Source of the DNA: Deltaproteobacteria bacterium
GTDB lineage: Bacteria; Myxococcota_A; Polyangia; Polyangiales; Ga0077539
Assembly: GCA_016218725.1 (NCBI GenBank)
Contig: JACRDB010000034.1
Coordinates: forward strand, 31,361-95,360
Length of the DNA stretch: 64,000 bases
Direction of reading: 5' to 3'
The translations under genes and the position numbers were made by a program. Every line of letters begins with the position of its first letter. Position 1 is the stretch's first letter. Of the stretch, positions 33,850-41,748 are shown one piece after another. Under the pieces are notes generated by a model that saw nothing but the letters and a program-made list of their open reading frames with translations, ran no database searches and had not been told where the DNA came from.

Positions 33850-34166
33850 CGGGCGCCTCCCTGGTCGTCCCGACCGCGGAGGAAGCCCGGTCCATCGGGG
33901 CGGTGGACCTCATCCACCAGGCCCACGATGGCAGCGTCCACCGGCACGAAGCTCTCCTCCAGGGCGAGCGCGGCCTCCCGGGCGCCGACCCAGAAGACCA
34001 CCTCACCGGGGCCTGCGCCCACGGTGTCCACAGCCACGAAGGGGGCGCCGGTGACGCGCAGGGGCCCTTTTGCGTCCACGGGCTCGACCACCAGGAGCCT
34101 CCGCCCTTCGAGGCCGGGGTACTTCACCGTCGCCACGCAGGTACCGACCACACGTCCCAGGAACAT
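33846..34166 (-). CDS. bacterial microcompartment vertex protein (EutN/CcmL family, BMC-P)
   Basis: 106 residues. MFLGRVVGTCVATVKYPGLEGRRLLVVEPV, FVAVDTVGAGPGEVVFWVGAREAA and AAIVGLVDEVHR match the BMC-P family. It is clearly related to the adjacent 97-residue paralogue but not close, so the pair is an old duplication. The C-terminal Arg/Gly-rich tail is extra. It lies 33 bp downstream of the histidine kinase stop, so the kinase may be co-transcribed. Confidence 0.9.
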   Translation of the reverse strand: MFLGRVVGTCVATVKYPGLEGRRLLVVEPVDAKGPLRVTGAPFVAVDTVGAGPGEVVFWVGAREAALALEESFVPVDAAIVGLVDEVHRPDGPGFLRGRDDQGGAR

Positions 34167-34199
34167 CGCCCGGATCGAAGCAACGCCCGGAGCGTCCTG

Positions 34200-35348
34200 T
34201 CAAGGGCCCTGGGGCGGAACCTCCGGGGGGACCACGGCGCCGTCCAGGGCGCGGACCACGTCATCGAGGAGGAAGGGCTTGCGCACCAGCGACGCCCAGA
34301 GTCCCGGGGACGCCACGCTCTCCGGCGCGCCGGTCATGAGCACCCGGCCCACGCTCGGGAAGCGAACGGCCATGTCGGCCATGAACTCCGTGCCGCTGAC
34401 ACCCACCCCGAGGGTCTCGTCCACGAGCATCACATCGGTCTGTCCCCGGGCGAGCACGCGCCGGGCGCGGTCCACGTCGGCCACGGCGGTGACCTCGGCG
34501 CCGCGGAGGGTCAGGGCCACCTCCAGGAGCTCCCGAATGGCGGGCTCGTCGTCCACCACCAGCACCCGGAGCCCCGAGCGCAGCCCCGCCGGAGGAGGGT
34601 GCGAGGGCGAGGGACCCGGGGCGGTCTCTCGCTTGAGCCACACGGTGACGGCGGTGCCTTCGCCGGGCCTGCTGGCTACCTCTACAAGGCCCTCCATGGC
34701 CTCGACGAGCCTCCGGACGATGACCATCCCCAGGCCCCGACCGCGGGCTCGGCCCTCGCCGCCCTGGGGGTGGGTGGTGAAGCCCGGCTCGAAGATCCGG
34801 GAGAGCACCCCGCCCTCCATCCCGACGCCGTCGTCTTCGATGACGAGCCCTACGCGCTCCGGGGTGCGTCCCAGGGACAGGGTGACCACACCCCGCTCGG
34901 GGTGCTGGGCGCGGGCAGCGAGGATGGCGTCCACGGCGTTGAGCACGAGGTTGGTGAGCACCTGGGTGAGCCTGGCGGGGTCAGCGCGGGCGAGGAGCGC
35001 GCCGGGGGCCTCCCCGAGGCGGGCCCGGAGCTCCACCGCCCGGGCGGAGCAACGCGGGTGCAGGAGCTCGTGCACCTCGGCCAGGATGCGCACCACGTCC
35101 GCGGGGACGGGCTGCACCCGGAAGCGCTCCGAGGGCTCTCCCAGGGCGGCCACCTGCGAAGCCACGAGGGCCAGGCCCCGCTCCACCACGGCGAGGGCGT
35201 GGGTGTGCACCTCGCGGCTACGGGAGGCCCGGGCGAGCTGCACCCACCCGGACAACCCCGTCAGGGTGTTCTGGATCTCGTGGACGGCGGCTGGCAGCGA
35301 GACCGCCGCCAGGGCCGCGTCGAGGGCGTCGGGGTCCTCCGGGGCCAT
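34200..35348 (-). CDS. hybrid sensor histidine kinase with C-terminal receiver
   Basis: 382 residues, cytoplasmic, with no input domain or membrane helix. The H-box is HEIQNTLTGLSGW (about residue 23), the N-box TNLVLNAVDA, the G boxes IEDDGVGM and GRGLGMVIV, and FEPGFTT lies between them. A Pro/Ser linker leads to a receiver domain: VLVVDDEP acidic pair, phospho-acceptor Asp in VMLVDETLG, Thr in LMTGAPES and Lys in VRKPF. The signal must come from another protein. It precedes the two BMC-P genes by 33 bp. Confidence 0.88.
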   Translation of the reverse strand: MAPEDPDALDAALAAVSLPAAVHEIQNTLTGLSGWVQLARASRSREVHTHALAVVERGLALVASQVAALGEPSERFRVQPVPADVVRILAEVHELLHPRCSARAVELRARLGEAPGALLARADPARLTQVLTNLVLNAVDAILAARAQHPERGVVTLSLGRTPERVGLVIEDDGVGMEGGVLSRIFEPGFTTHPQGGEGRARGRGLGMVIVRRLVEAMEGLVEVASRPGEGTAVTVWLKRETAPGPSPSHPPPAGLRSGLRVLVVDDEPAIRELLEVALTLRGAEVTAVADVDRARRVLARGQTDVMLVDETLGVGVSGTEFMADMAVRFPSVGRVLMTGAPESVASPGLWASLVRKPFLLDDVVRALDGAVVPPEVPPQGP

Positions 35349-35359
35349 CGCTGTGTGGG

Positions 35360-35388
35360 ATCATTCCCCACCCGCGGGAGCGGGTCAA
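35360..35388 (-). promoter_or_regulatory. sigma70-type promoter for the histidine kinase gene
   Basis: On the minus strand TTGACC (35388-35383), 17 bp, then AATGAT (35365-35360). The spacer contains a perfect stem-loop (ACCCGC-GGGA-GCGGGT, plus-strand 35370-35385) that could be a regulator site. Transcription would begin about 5 bases before the ATG, so the message would be nearly leaderless. Confidence 0.35.
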
Positions 35389-35446
35389 TGAATCTAAGGC
35401 ACCGCCAGGAAATCACGGCTGCCTTGACGCCCACCGGACGACGCCA

Positions 35447-37903
35447 CTACCTGCAGGAGCAGCCGCCGCCGACACAGACCCTGGTGGAGAAGACACAGGT
35501 GTTGGAGCAGCGGAAGCCACACGCGCCACAGTTGTTCACATCCGAGAGGATATTGACCTCGCACCCGGGGGTCGTCGGGCCGTTGCAGTCCGCGAAGCCA
35601 CGCGCGCAGATGTAGCGACAGCCGCCGGAGAGGCACTCCGTGGCGGCGTTCGCACCGGGCGGACAGACCCGACCGCAGCCGCCGCAGTTGCTGGTGCTGG
35701 TCGCCAGGTTGGCCTCGCAGCCGTCGGTGCTGGACCCGTTGCAGTTGGCGTAGGGCGAGGCGCAGGTGCGCACCCCGCAGGCGCCCGAGGTGCAGGTGTA
35801 GGTGGCCGTGTTCGGGAGCGCGCACACCCGCCCGCAGCCTCCGCAGTGCGAGGGGTTGGTGGTGACGTCGACCTCGCAGCCGTCGGTCACGGTGCTGTTG
35901 CAGTCCCCGCGGCCGGAGGCGCAGCTCATGATCCGGCAGGAGCCGCTGGTACACACCCCGGTGGCGGCCGGGGGCGCGCATGCCGCCCCGCACGCGCCGC
36001 AGTGGGCGAGCGTGGTCGTGACGTTGGTCTCGCAGCCGTTGGAGGTCACCGCGTCGCAGTTGCCGAAGCCCGCCGCGCACGACGTGGCGTTGCAGTTGCC
36101 CGAGGTGCAGGTGTACGTGGCCACGTTGGGCAGCGTGCACCGCCGCCCGCAGGCGCCGCAGTTGTTGATGTCCGACGGGAGCGTCGCGCACACCCCCGAG
36201 CAGTTGGTCTGCCCCGGCGCGCAGGTGGACGTGCAGACGCCCGCGGCGCACACCTCGCCCGCCGCGCAGGCCCTCCCGCAGGCTCCGCAGTTGCGGTTGT
36301 CGCTGCTCCGGTCCACCTCGCAGCCGTTGGCGGCCATGCGGTCGCAGTCCAGGAAGCCCGTCGCGCAGGTGCCCACCCCGCAGGTGGCCGCGGCGCAGGT
36401 GTGCGTGAGCACGTTGGGCAGGGAGCAGCGCCGCCCGCAGCCGCCGCAGTGCGAAGCGTCCGTGGTGGTGTTCACCTCGCACCCGTCCGAGGAGCGCCCG
36501 TTGCAGTCCCCGAAGTTCGTGTTGCACCCCCGCAGGAGGCACGTCCCGCTGGAGCAGCCCGCCATGGCGTTCGGGAGCGTGCACGCCGCCATGCAGGCCC
36601 CGCAGTGGGTGTTGGAGGTCTGCAGGTCCGTCTCGCACCCGTTGCCCACCATCCCGTCGCAGTTGCCGAAGCCCGCGGTGCACGAGGCCACCGAGCAGCT
36701 CCCCGCCGTGCAGCCCGCCACGCCGTTGGACACCGAGCACGCCCGGCCGCACCCGCCGCAGTTGGTCCCGGAGGTGGCGAAGTTGGTCTCGCACCCGTTG
36801 GCCGGGTCCATGTCACAGTTGCCGAAGCCCGTGGTGCACGTCCCCAGCGCGCAGGCGCCCATCGCGCACGTCGCCGCCGCCGACGCGAAGGCGCAGCGCC
36901 GACCGCAGACCCCGCAGTTGGTCGCCGAGGTCTGCAGGTCCGTCTCGCACCCGTTGGCCGTCATCCCGTCGCAGTCCCCGCGGTTGGTCATGCACATGGC
37001 CGTGCCGCACACGCCCGCGCTGCACGTCGCCGAGGACCCCATCGGCGCCTCGCACACGTTGCCGCAGCGGCCGCAGTGGTTCGGGTTCACCGTGGTCATG
37101 GTCTCGCAGCCGTTGGACGGGTTGGCGTCGCAGTCCCCCGTCCCCGCCGCGCAGCCCATGATCCCACAAACACCCATGGTGCACGTCGCCGTCGCCCCCG
37201 TGGCCGGGCATGCGTTGCCGCACATCCCGCAGTTGGCCACGGACGTGTTCAGCTCGGTCTCGCACCCGTTGGCGGCCATGCCGTCGCAGTCCCCGAAGCC
37301 CGCGTCGCAGCTCACCACGGTGCAAGCCCCCATGGCGCAGCCCGCCGTCGCATGCGCCAGCATGCAACGGTTCCCGCAGCGCCCGCAGTTGGCAGGGTCC
37401 GTCGGCAGCCGCACGCACTCGCCGCTGCACGACATGGTCCCCGGCGGGCAGGTGCTCCGGCACATCCCGTCCGAGCAGAACTCCCCCATCGGGCAGGCGT
37501 TCCCGCAGCGGCCGCAGTTGGACGGCGAGTCCGACGTGTCCACGCAGCGCTCGCCGCAGAGCGTGAGCCCCCCGGCGCAGGGCAGGCAGAGCTCCACCCC
37601 GGCCTGACACAGGAGCCCCGTGTTGCACCGCATACCGCCGTCCGAGGCCGCGCAGCACGGCTGGATCGGGCCACCACACGCCGGCCGCGTGTCCGCCGGG
37701 CCCGTGTCCGGCGGGGGCGTCGTGTCCGGCGGGGGCGTCGTGTCCATCTTGGGCGCGTCCGGCGCGTCCGGCGCGTCCTGGACCACGTCCTGCCCCGCGT
37801 CCCGCGGGCGGAAATTGAACTCCGGCAGCGAGCACCCCAGCGCCCCGTACACCACCGCGGCCAGCGCGAGGCGCCCAGGCCCCAAGCAACGATCTCCCTT
37901 CAC
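35447..37903 (-). CDS. giant Cys-rich repeat lipoprotein (about fourteen repeats)
   Basis: 818 residues from a GTG with GGAGGT about 6 bases upstream; it overlaps the preceding stop by 4 bp (GTGA). The lipobox is GALGC. After a Pro/Asp/Thr tether (PPPDTTPPPDT) come about fourteen tandem units. The first two resemble the repeats at 10629 (CGRCGNAC...GEFC). Most others follow a longer form, NCGxCGxxC...ATCxxGxC...GFGNCDxxxxNGCETxxxTS, with about seven to eight cysteines. No separate C-terminal domain is present. It probably forms a long disulphide-stapled rod on the cell surface. Coupled to a kinase and a PEGA-like gene. Confidence 0.83.
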   Translation of the reverse strand: MKGDRCLGPGRLALAAVVYGALGCSLPEFNFRPRDAGQDVVQDAPDAPDAPKMDTTPPPDTTPPPDTGPADTRPACGGPIQPCCAASDGGMRCNTGLLCQAGVELCLPCAGGLTLCGERCVDTSDSPSNCGRCGNACPMGEFCSDGMCRSTCPPGTMSCSGECVRLPTDPANCGRCGNRCMLAHATAGCAMGACTVVSCDAGFGDCDGMAANGCETELNTSVANCGMCGNACPATGATATCTMGVCGIMGCAAGTGDCDANPSNGCETMTTVNPNHCGRCGNVCEAPMGSSATCSAGVCGTAMCMTNRGDCDGMTANGCETDLQTSATNCGVCGRRCAFASAAATCAMGACALGTCTTGFGNCDMDPANGCETNFATSGTNCGGCGRACSVSNGVAGCTAGSCSVASCTAGFGNCDGMVGNGCETDLQTSNTHCGACMAACTLPNAMAGCSSGTCLLRGCNTNFGDCNGRSSDGCEVNTTTDASHCGGCGRRCSLPNVLTHTCAAATCGVGTCATGFLDCDRMAANGCEVDRSSDNRNCGACGRACAAGEVCAAGVCTSTCAPGQTNCSGVCATLPSDINNCGACGRRCTLPNVATYTCTSGNCNATSCAAGFGNCDAVTSNGCETNVTTTLAHCGACGAACAPPAATGVCTSGSCRIMSCASGRGDCNSTVTDGCEVDVTTNPSHCGGCGRVCALPNTATYTCTSGACGVRTCASPYANCNGSSTDGCEANLATSTSNCGGCGRVCPPGANAATECLSGGCRYICARGFADCNGPTTPGCEVNILSDVNNCGACGFRCSNTCVFSTRVCVGGGCSCR

Positions 37904-38892
37904 AAGACACCTCCAAGCCCAAGCAAGAGCCCACCGTCCGTCGGCACGACGGAACCCGTGAGCGTCGCCCGCGCGCGCTCCTGCCCGCGCGGACGAGAAA
38001 GAAAGAACCACACCCCGGCCCCCACCACCGCCGCGGCGCCGAGCCCGAGCGTCACGTTGGTCAGCGTGTTGAAGGTGCGAGCCCTCGCGTCAAAGTCAAG
38101 CGCGCGGGGGAAGCACCCGTCCGCCGAGCAGGCCTCGTCCCGATTGCTCACCGCGTTGTTGCGCAGCCCGAAGAACACCCCGGACAACACCAGCGACAAC
38201 ACCCCGGCGCCTCCCACGGCAATGGGGCCGATGTAGGGTCGGATCCCACCTCCGCCGCCACCGCTGCCTCCCCCTGGTGGTGGTGGTCTGCCCGGGCCAC
38301 GTACGAGCGTCACGCCCACGTCCACGTTCTCGCCCGCGGCGACGGTGACCTCCCGGCGGAAGGGGTTGTACCACTCCGCGGTGGCCTCCACGACCACGGT
38401 CCCAGGCGTCACCGTGTAGGGGATGCCCCAGAGGGCCTGGCTCACCTCGCCGCCGGCCACGCGGACCTGGAGCCCCGGGGGCGGGTTGCTCACCTGGATG
38501 GTCACCCGCCCGACGCGGTTTCGCAGGTCCTCCACCAGGGCGTTGCAGGCCTCCACCACGCGCTCTCGGTTGCGGGTGTTGGGGTCCGCCTGCGCCTCGC
38601 GCACGCAGCGCGTGGCGAACTCGTACGCGTCGATGGTGTGCCCGAGGGCGTTGTGCTCCTGCGCCAAGAGGAGCCGCAGCGAGGGGGTCATGCGGATGGC
38701 CCCGGCCCGGGAGGCCAGGTCCACGGCGCGGGTGTGATCCCCGCCGTCGCTGGCCTGCTCGGCCTGGGAGATCAGCTCGGCCCGGATGGCCTCCTCCCGC
38801 TCGCGATCGACGGACGGCGTCGCGGGCTGAGCCCACGCGGTCGCCGTAAAAGACAGGCCCGCTCCAAGAAGGACAAGTGCGCGTGTGTGCAT
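37900..38892 (-). CDS. TPR/PEGA-like envelope protein with two C-terminal membrane helices
   Basis: 330 residues. A cleavable signal peptide ends at AWA. Helical repeats lie at about 30-120 (AEQASDGGDHTRAVDLASRAGAIR). A PEGA-type beta domain follows (VTIQVSNPPPGLQVRVAGGEVSQALWGIPYTVTPGTVVVEATA). After a Gly-rich spacer come two hydrophobic helices (GPIAVGGAGVLSLVLSGVFFGL and NVTLGLGAAAVVGAGVWFFL) flanking a loop with a Cys pair (EACSADGCFPRA). Architecture is shared with the proteins at 46477 and 59756. It lies 91 bp after the Ser/Thr kinase and overlaps the Cys-rich gene, so the three probably form one operon. Confidence 0.8.
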   Translation of the reverse strand: MHTRALVLLGAGLSFTATAWAQPATPSVDREREEAIRAELISQAEQASDGGDHTRAVDLASRAGAIRMTPSLRLLLAQEHNALGHTIDAYEFATRCVREAQADPNTRNRERVVEACNALVEDLRNRVGRVTIQVSNPPPGLQVRVAGGEVSQALWGIPYTVTPGTVVVEATAEWYNPFRREVTVAAGENVDVGVTLVRGPGRPPPPGGGSGGGGGGIRPYIGPIAVGGAGVLSLVLSGVFFGLRNNAVSNRDEACSADGCFPRALDFDARARTFNTLTNVTLGLGAAAVVGAGVWFFLSRPRGQERARATLTGSVVPTDGGLLLGLGGVL

Positions 38893-38983
38893 GGTGGTGC
38901 GACCTTCATTGGTACACCCTTTCCCCTCGGGACCGCCAGCGCGTTGCGCACTCCGCGCGAAGGAACGGCGGCCCTCCGGGGCG

Positions 38984-40606
38984 CTACTCCGCGTGGATGC
39001 GCCCCGCCGGGGGCGGCGGCGGGGGAGGCGGCGGCGGCGGCGGTGGCGGCGGCGGCGGGGGCTCGGGCGTGGCTTGCGTGGCGTGAGCGCCCTGCCCCGC
39101 AGGGGGCGTCTCCGGACGGCCTCGGGGGTCCCGGTCGCGACGGCCGTGACGCCCGCCGGGATCGGGCGGGTTTGCCGCCACCAGGTGCGCCGCGGCGTCG
39201 TGGGTGGTGGGCGTGGTGGGCGCGGCGCCCGCGTCGGCGGCGGCCACCACGGGCACCGGCGGGGTCAGCACCCGCGGCGGGAGCCTCGGTGGCGGTGGGG
39301 GCTGCGCGGTGGGCGCGGGGTCCCCGTGCGAGAAGGCCATGAAGGCCCCGCCCCCTACCACCCCGACACCCAGCACCGCCGCCAGCGCGAGCGTGGCCTT
39401 GGAGCGGCCCCCGTTGGCCCCCGCGGCGGGCACCTCGGTGCCGCGGAAGGTGTGCCCGCCGGGCATCGGGAGCGAGCCCGTGACGCGCGCCAGGTCGTCC
39501 GGCGAGGACATCTGCGTGCCCGTCACCCCGCCGCCCGTGGTGGACGGCACGTTCGAGGGACCGATGGCCCCCGGCGCGGCGACGCGGCCCACCCCCTGCG
39601 GGAGGTTGGCCTCCAGCGCGTCCAGGACCTCCCCGGCGTTGCCGAAGCGCTCCGAAGGCCGGGCCGTCAGCGCCCGCGCGAACACCGGCTCCCAGGTGCC
39701 CACGTCCAGCCCGAACTTGGCGGGCGTGGGCCGCACCGGGCTCAGCACGGACATGTACATCTCCGTGGCGTCCCGGCCCTGGTAGGGGGCCTGGTCCGTC
39801 AGGAGCTCCGTGGCCACCAGCGCCAGCGCGTGCACGTCCGTCCACGGCCCCGTGCGCGTGCCCGACACCTGCTCCGGCGCCGCGTACGGCAGCGAGAAGG
39901 TCATGAAGGCCGCCTGCGTGCGCGTCTCCCCGCTGGCCTGGTTCTCCTCCGGGCGCATGATCTTCGCGATGCCGAAGTCCAGGAGCTTGATCTTGAGCTC
40001 CCCGCGGCGCCCCGTGGAGATGGTCATCGGCCGCTTGCGCGCGCCGGTGTTGCCCGTCACCGCCGCCGCGGGCCCCGAGGCGTCCGGGTTCGAGACGTTC
40101 CCCGGCGCGTCCGCGGGGCCCGCGCCCAGGAGCATCATGTTCGCCGGCTTGATGTCCCGGTGCGCCACGCCGTTGTCGTGCGCGTACGCCAGCGCCTGGA
40201 ACACCGGCCGGAGGAGCTCCAGCACCTCCTGCGGGCTCCGCCCCCCCTGGCCCCGGCGGCCCTCCAGCTGCTTCTCCAGCGTCTCCCCGGTGAGCCAGTC
40301 CAGCACCATCCAGGGCGCTCGGTCCCCGTTGGGCATCTCGCTGACGCCGAAGTCCAGCACCTTCACGATCGCCGGGTGCTCCAGCCGCGCGATGGTCTTG
40401 GCCTCCTGGGCGAAGCCGTCAATGAACGCCGTCCGCGCCGTCTCGCTAAGATTCTCCGGCGCCTTCAGGATCTTGACCGCGACGGTCTTCTCCAGCGTCA
40501 GGTGCGTCCCGCGATAGACCGCGCCGAAGCCGCCCTCGGCCACGGCGTGCTCGATCTGGTACTTGCCCTCAAGGAGCGTCCCCACAACGCCAAATCGGTC
40601 CTGCAT
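38984..40606 (-). CDS. eukaryote-like Ser/Thr protein kinase with poly-proline tail
   Basis: 540 residues from the ATG at 40606 (GGAG 5 bases upstream); a GTG at 40627 is unlikely because it precedes the likely transcription start. Kinase domain about 15-300: EGGFGAVYRG glycine loop, VAVKILK Lys, GVAHRDIKPANMM catalytic loop, KLLDFGIAKI (DFG), and SLPYAAPEQVSG. The activation region contains an unusual insertion of about 35 residues (GPADAPGNVSNPDASG...). One membrane helix lies near 410 (TLALAAVLGVGVVGGGAF), then a disordered Pro/Arg tail with a run of about 19 prolines. It is first in the operon with the PEGA-like and Cys-rich genes. Confidence 0.92.
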   Translation of the reverse strand: MQDRFGVVGTLLEGKYQIEHAVAEGGFGAVYRGTHLTLEKTVAVKILKAPENLSETARTAFIDGFAQEAKTIARLEHPAIVKVLDFGVSEMPNGDRAPWMVLDWLTGETLEKQLEGRRGQGGRSPQEVLELLRPVFQALAYAHDNGVAHRDIKPANMMLLGAGPADAPGNVSNPDASGPAAAVTGNTGARKRPMTISTGRRGELKIKLLDFGIAKIMRPEENQASGETRTQAAFMTFSLPYAAPEQVSGTRTGPWTDVHALALVATELLTDQAPYQGRDATEMYMSVLSPVRPTPAKFGLDVGTWEPVFARALTARPSERFGNAGEVLDALEANLPQGVGRVAAPGAIGPSNVPSTTGGGVTGTQMSSPDDLARVTGSLPMPGGHTFRGTEVPAAGANGGRSKATLALAAVLGVGVVGGGAFMAFSHGDPAPTAQPPPPPRLPPRVLTPPVPVVAAADAGAAPTTPTTHDAAAHLVAANPPDPGGRHGRRDRDPRGRPETPPAGQGAHATQATPEPPPPPPPPPPPPPPPPPPAGRIHAE

Positions 40607-40627
40607 CGCGTCTCCGGTTTCCTGCAC

Positions 40628-40656
40628 AAATCAGCACGCTCGCCCCCCAACGTCAA
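40628..40656 (-). promoter_or_regulatory. possible sigma70-type promoter for the Ser/Thr kinase operon
   Basis: Minus strand TTGACG (40656-40651), 17 bp, then TGATTT (40633-40628). The -35 is good and the -10 poor. Transcription would start near 40621, leaving a 15-base leader with GGAG before the ATG at 40606. Confidence 0.32.
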
Positions 40657-40704
40657 GGTCGTAGCATGTGGGACGCGGTGCGCGGACGTGAGAATCCAAC
40701 CCCT

Positions 40705-41748
40705 TCAGACCCACGAAGGGTCGTCGGCCTTGGGCCCCTGCGCGAGCGTAGCCTCCAGGCCCCCGAGGGCGGCGCACCACCGCGAGAGCTCCCGGAGGCC
40801 CTCCTCGGTGGTCACCGCCGGGGCCCAGCCGAGCACCTCCCGAGCCCGCTGGACATTGAAATGTGCGCTCCGGCCGAAGGTATAGAGCGCCCTGAGCGCG
40901 GCCTCCCGGCGCGGCCCGCGCTGGAGCCAGGCCCCGAGGAGGCCCGCGTAGAGGCTCGCTCCGGCGCGGGGCACCGGGAGCCCCAGGGCCTGCATCCAGC
41001 GCCCGAGGAAGTCCCGCTGGAGGAGCCTCTCGTCGTCGGTGACGTGGTACGCGCGGCCCCCGGCGCCGGGGGCGTCCAGGGCCCGCAAGACCGCCGCCAC
41101 CAGCGTCCGGCGGTGGGTCCCGGCCCAGAGCGTGCGGCCCCCCGCGAGCCACCGGAAGCGACCCACTCGCACGCTGCGGGCCAGCGCCGGGAGGTTCTCC
41201 GTGTCGCCCGCCCCCCAGAGCCACGCGGGCCTGAGAGAAATGGTCTCGATGCCGCCCCCGTGGGCCGCGAGCACCAGGTCCTCCACGAGGGCCCGGAGCC
41301 GCCAGCTCTCACTCACGGGCTTTACGGGCGGGGGGAAGTCCTCGTCGGCGTAGGTGCGCGGCGCCCACCCGCGGGTGACCACCTCGGAGGAAAGGAGTAC
41401 CAGCCGATACACGCCCGCGCCCCTGGCGGCCGCCAGGAGCGTCTCCGAGGCCACGAGGTCATCGCGCACGAGCGCCTCCGGGGGGCCCTCGTCGCGCCAC
41501 GCCCCGTGCACCACCTGGCGTACACCCTGGAGCCCCGCGGTGAGGGCCGCCTCGTCCGTGAGGTCCGGGCTCTCCGGCTTGAAGCCGTGGTCCCGGAGCC
41601 AGGCCGCCCCGCTGGGGTCCTCGTGGGGGGCGCACCACGGCACGACGGCGACTCCCCGGCGCTGGAGGGCGACGCAGAGCGCGCGCCCCGCGAAGCCCCC
41701 GGCGCCGGTCACCACCACCCGAGGGGACGCTATTTCTTCTTCGGCCAC
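40705..41748 (-). CDS. NAD-dependent epimerase/dehydratase-family protein (short-chain, extended)
   Basis: 347 residues. The Rossmann glycine motif VVVTGAGGFAGRAL at residue 10 and LVLLSSEVV near 120 mark the extended SDR family. The usual YxxxK catalytic pair is not recognisable: that region reads VKPVSESWRLRALVEDLVL, so the Lys and Tyr appear to be lost. TISLRPAWLWGAGDT and the C-terminal AREVLGWAPAVTTEEGL are typical. It is probably NAD(P)-binding but perhaps not an oxidoreductase. It overlaps the VWA gene by 19 bp, the last gene of a coupled set with tldD and pmbA. Confidence 0.8.
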   Translation of the reverse strand: MAEEEIASPRVVVTGAGGFAGRALCVALQRRGVAVVPWCAPHEDPSGAAWLRDHGFKPESPDLTDEAALTAGLQGVRQVVHGAWRDEGPPEALVRDDLVASETLLAAARGAGVYRLVLLSSEVVTRGWAPRTYADEDFPPPVKPVSESWRLRALVEDLVLAAHGGGIETISLRPAWLWGAGDTENLPALARSVRVGRFRWLAGGRTLWAGTHRRTLVAAVLRALDAPGAGGRAYHVTDDERLLQRDFLGRWMQALGLPVPRAGASLYAGLLGAWLQRGPRREAALRALYTFGRSAHFNVQRAREVLGWAPAVTTEEGLRELSRWCAALGGLEATLAQGPKADDPSWV

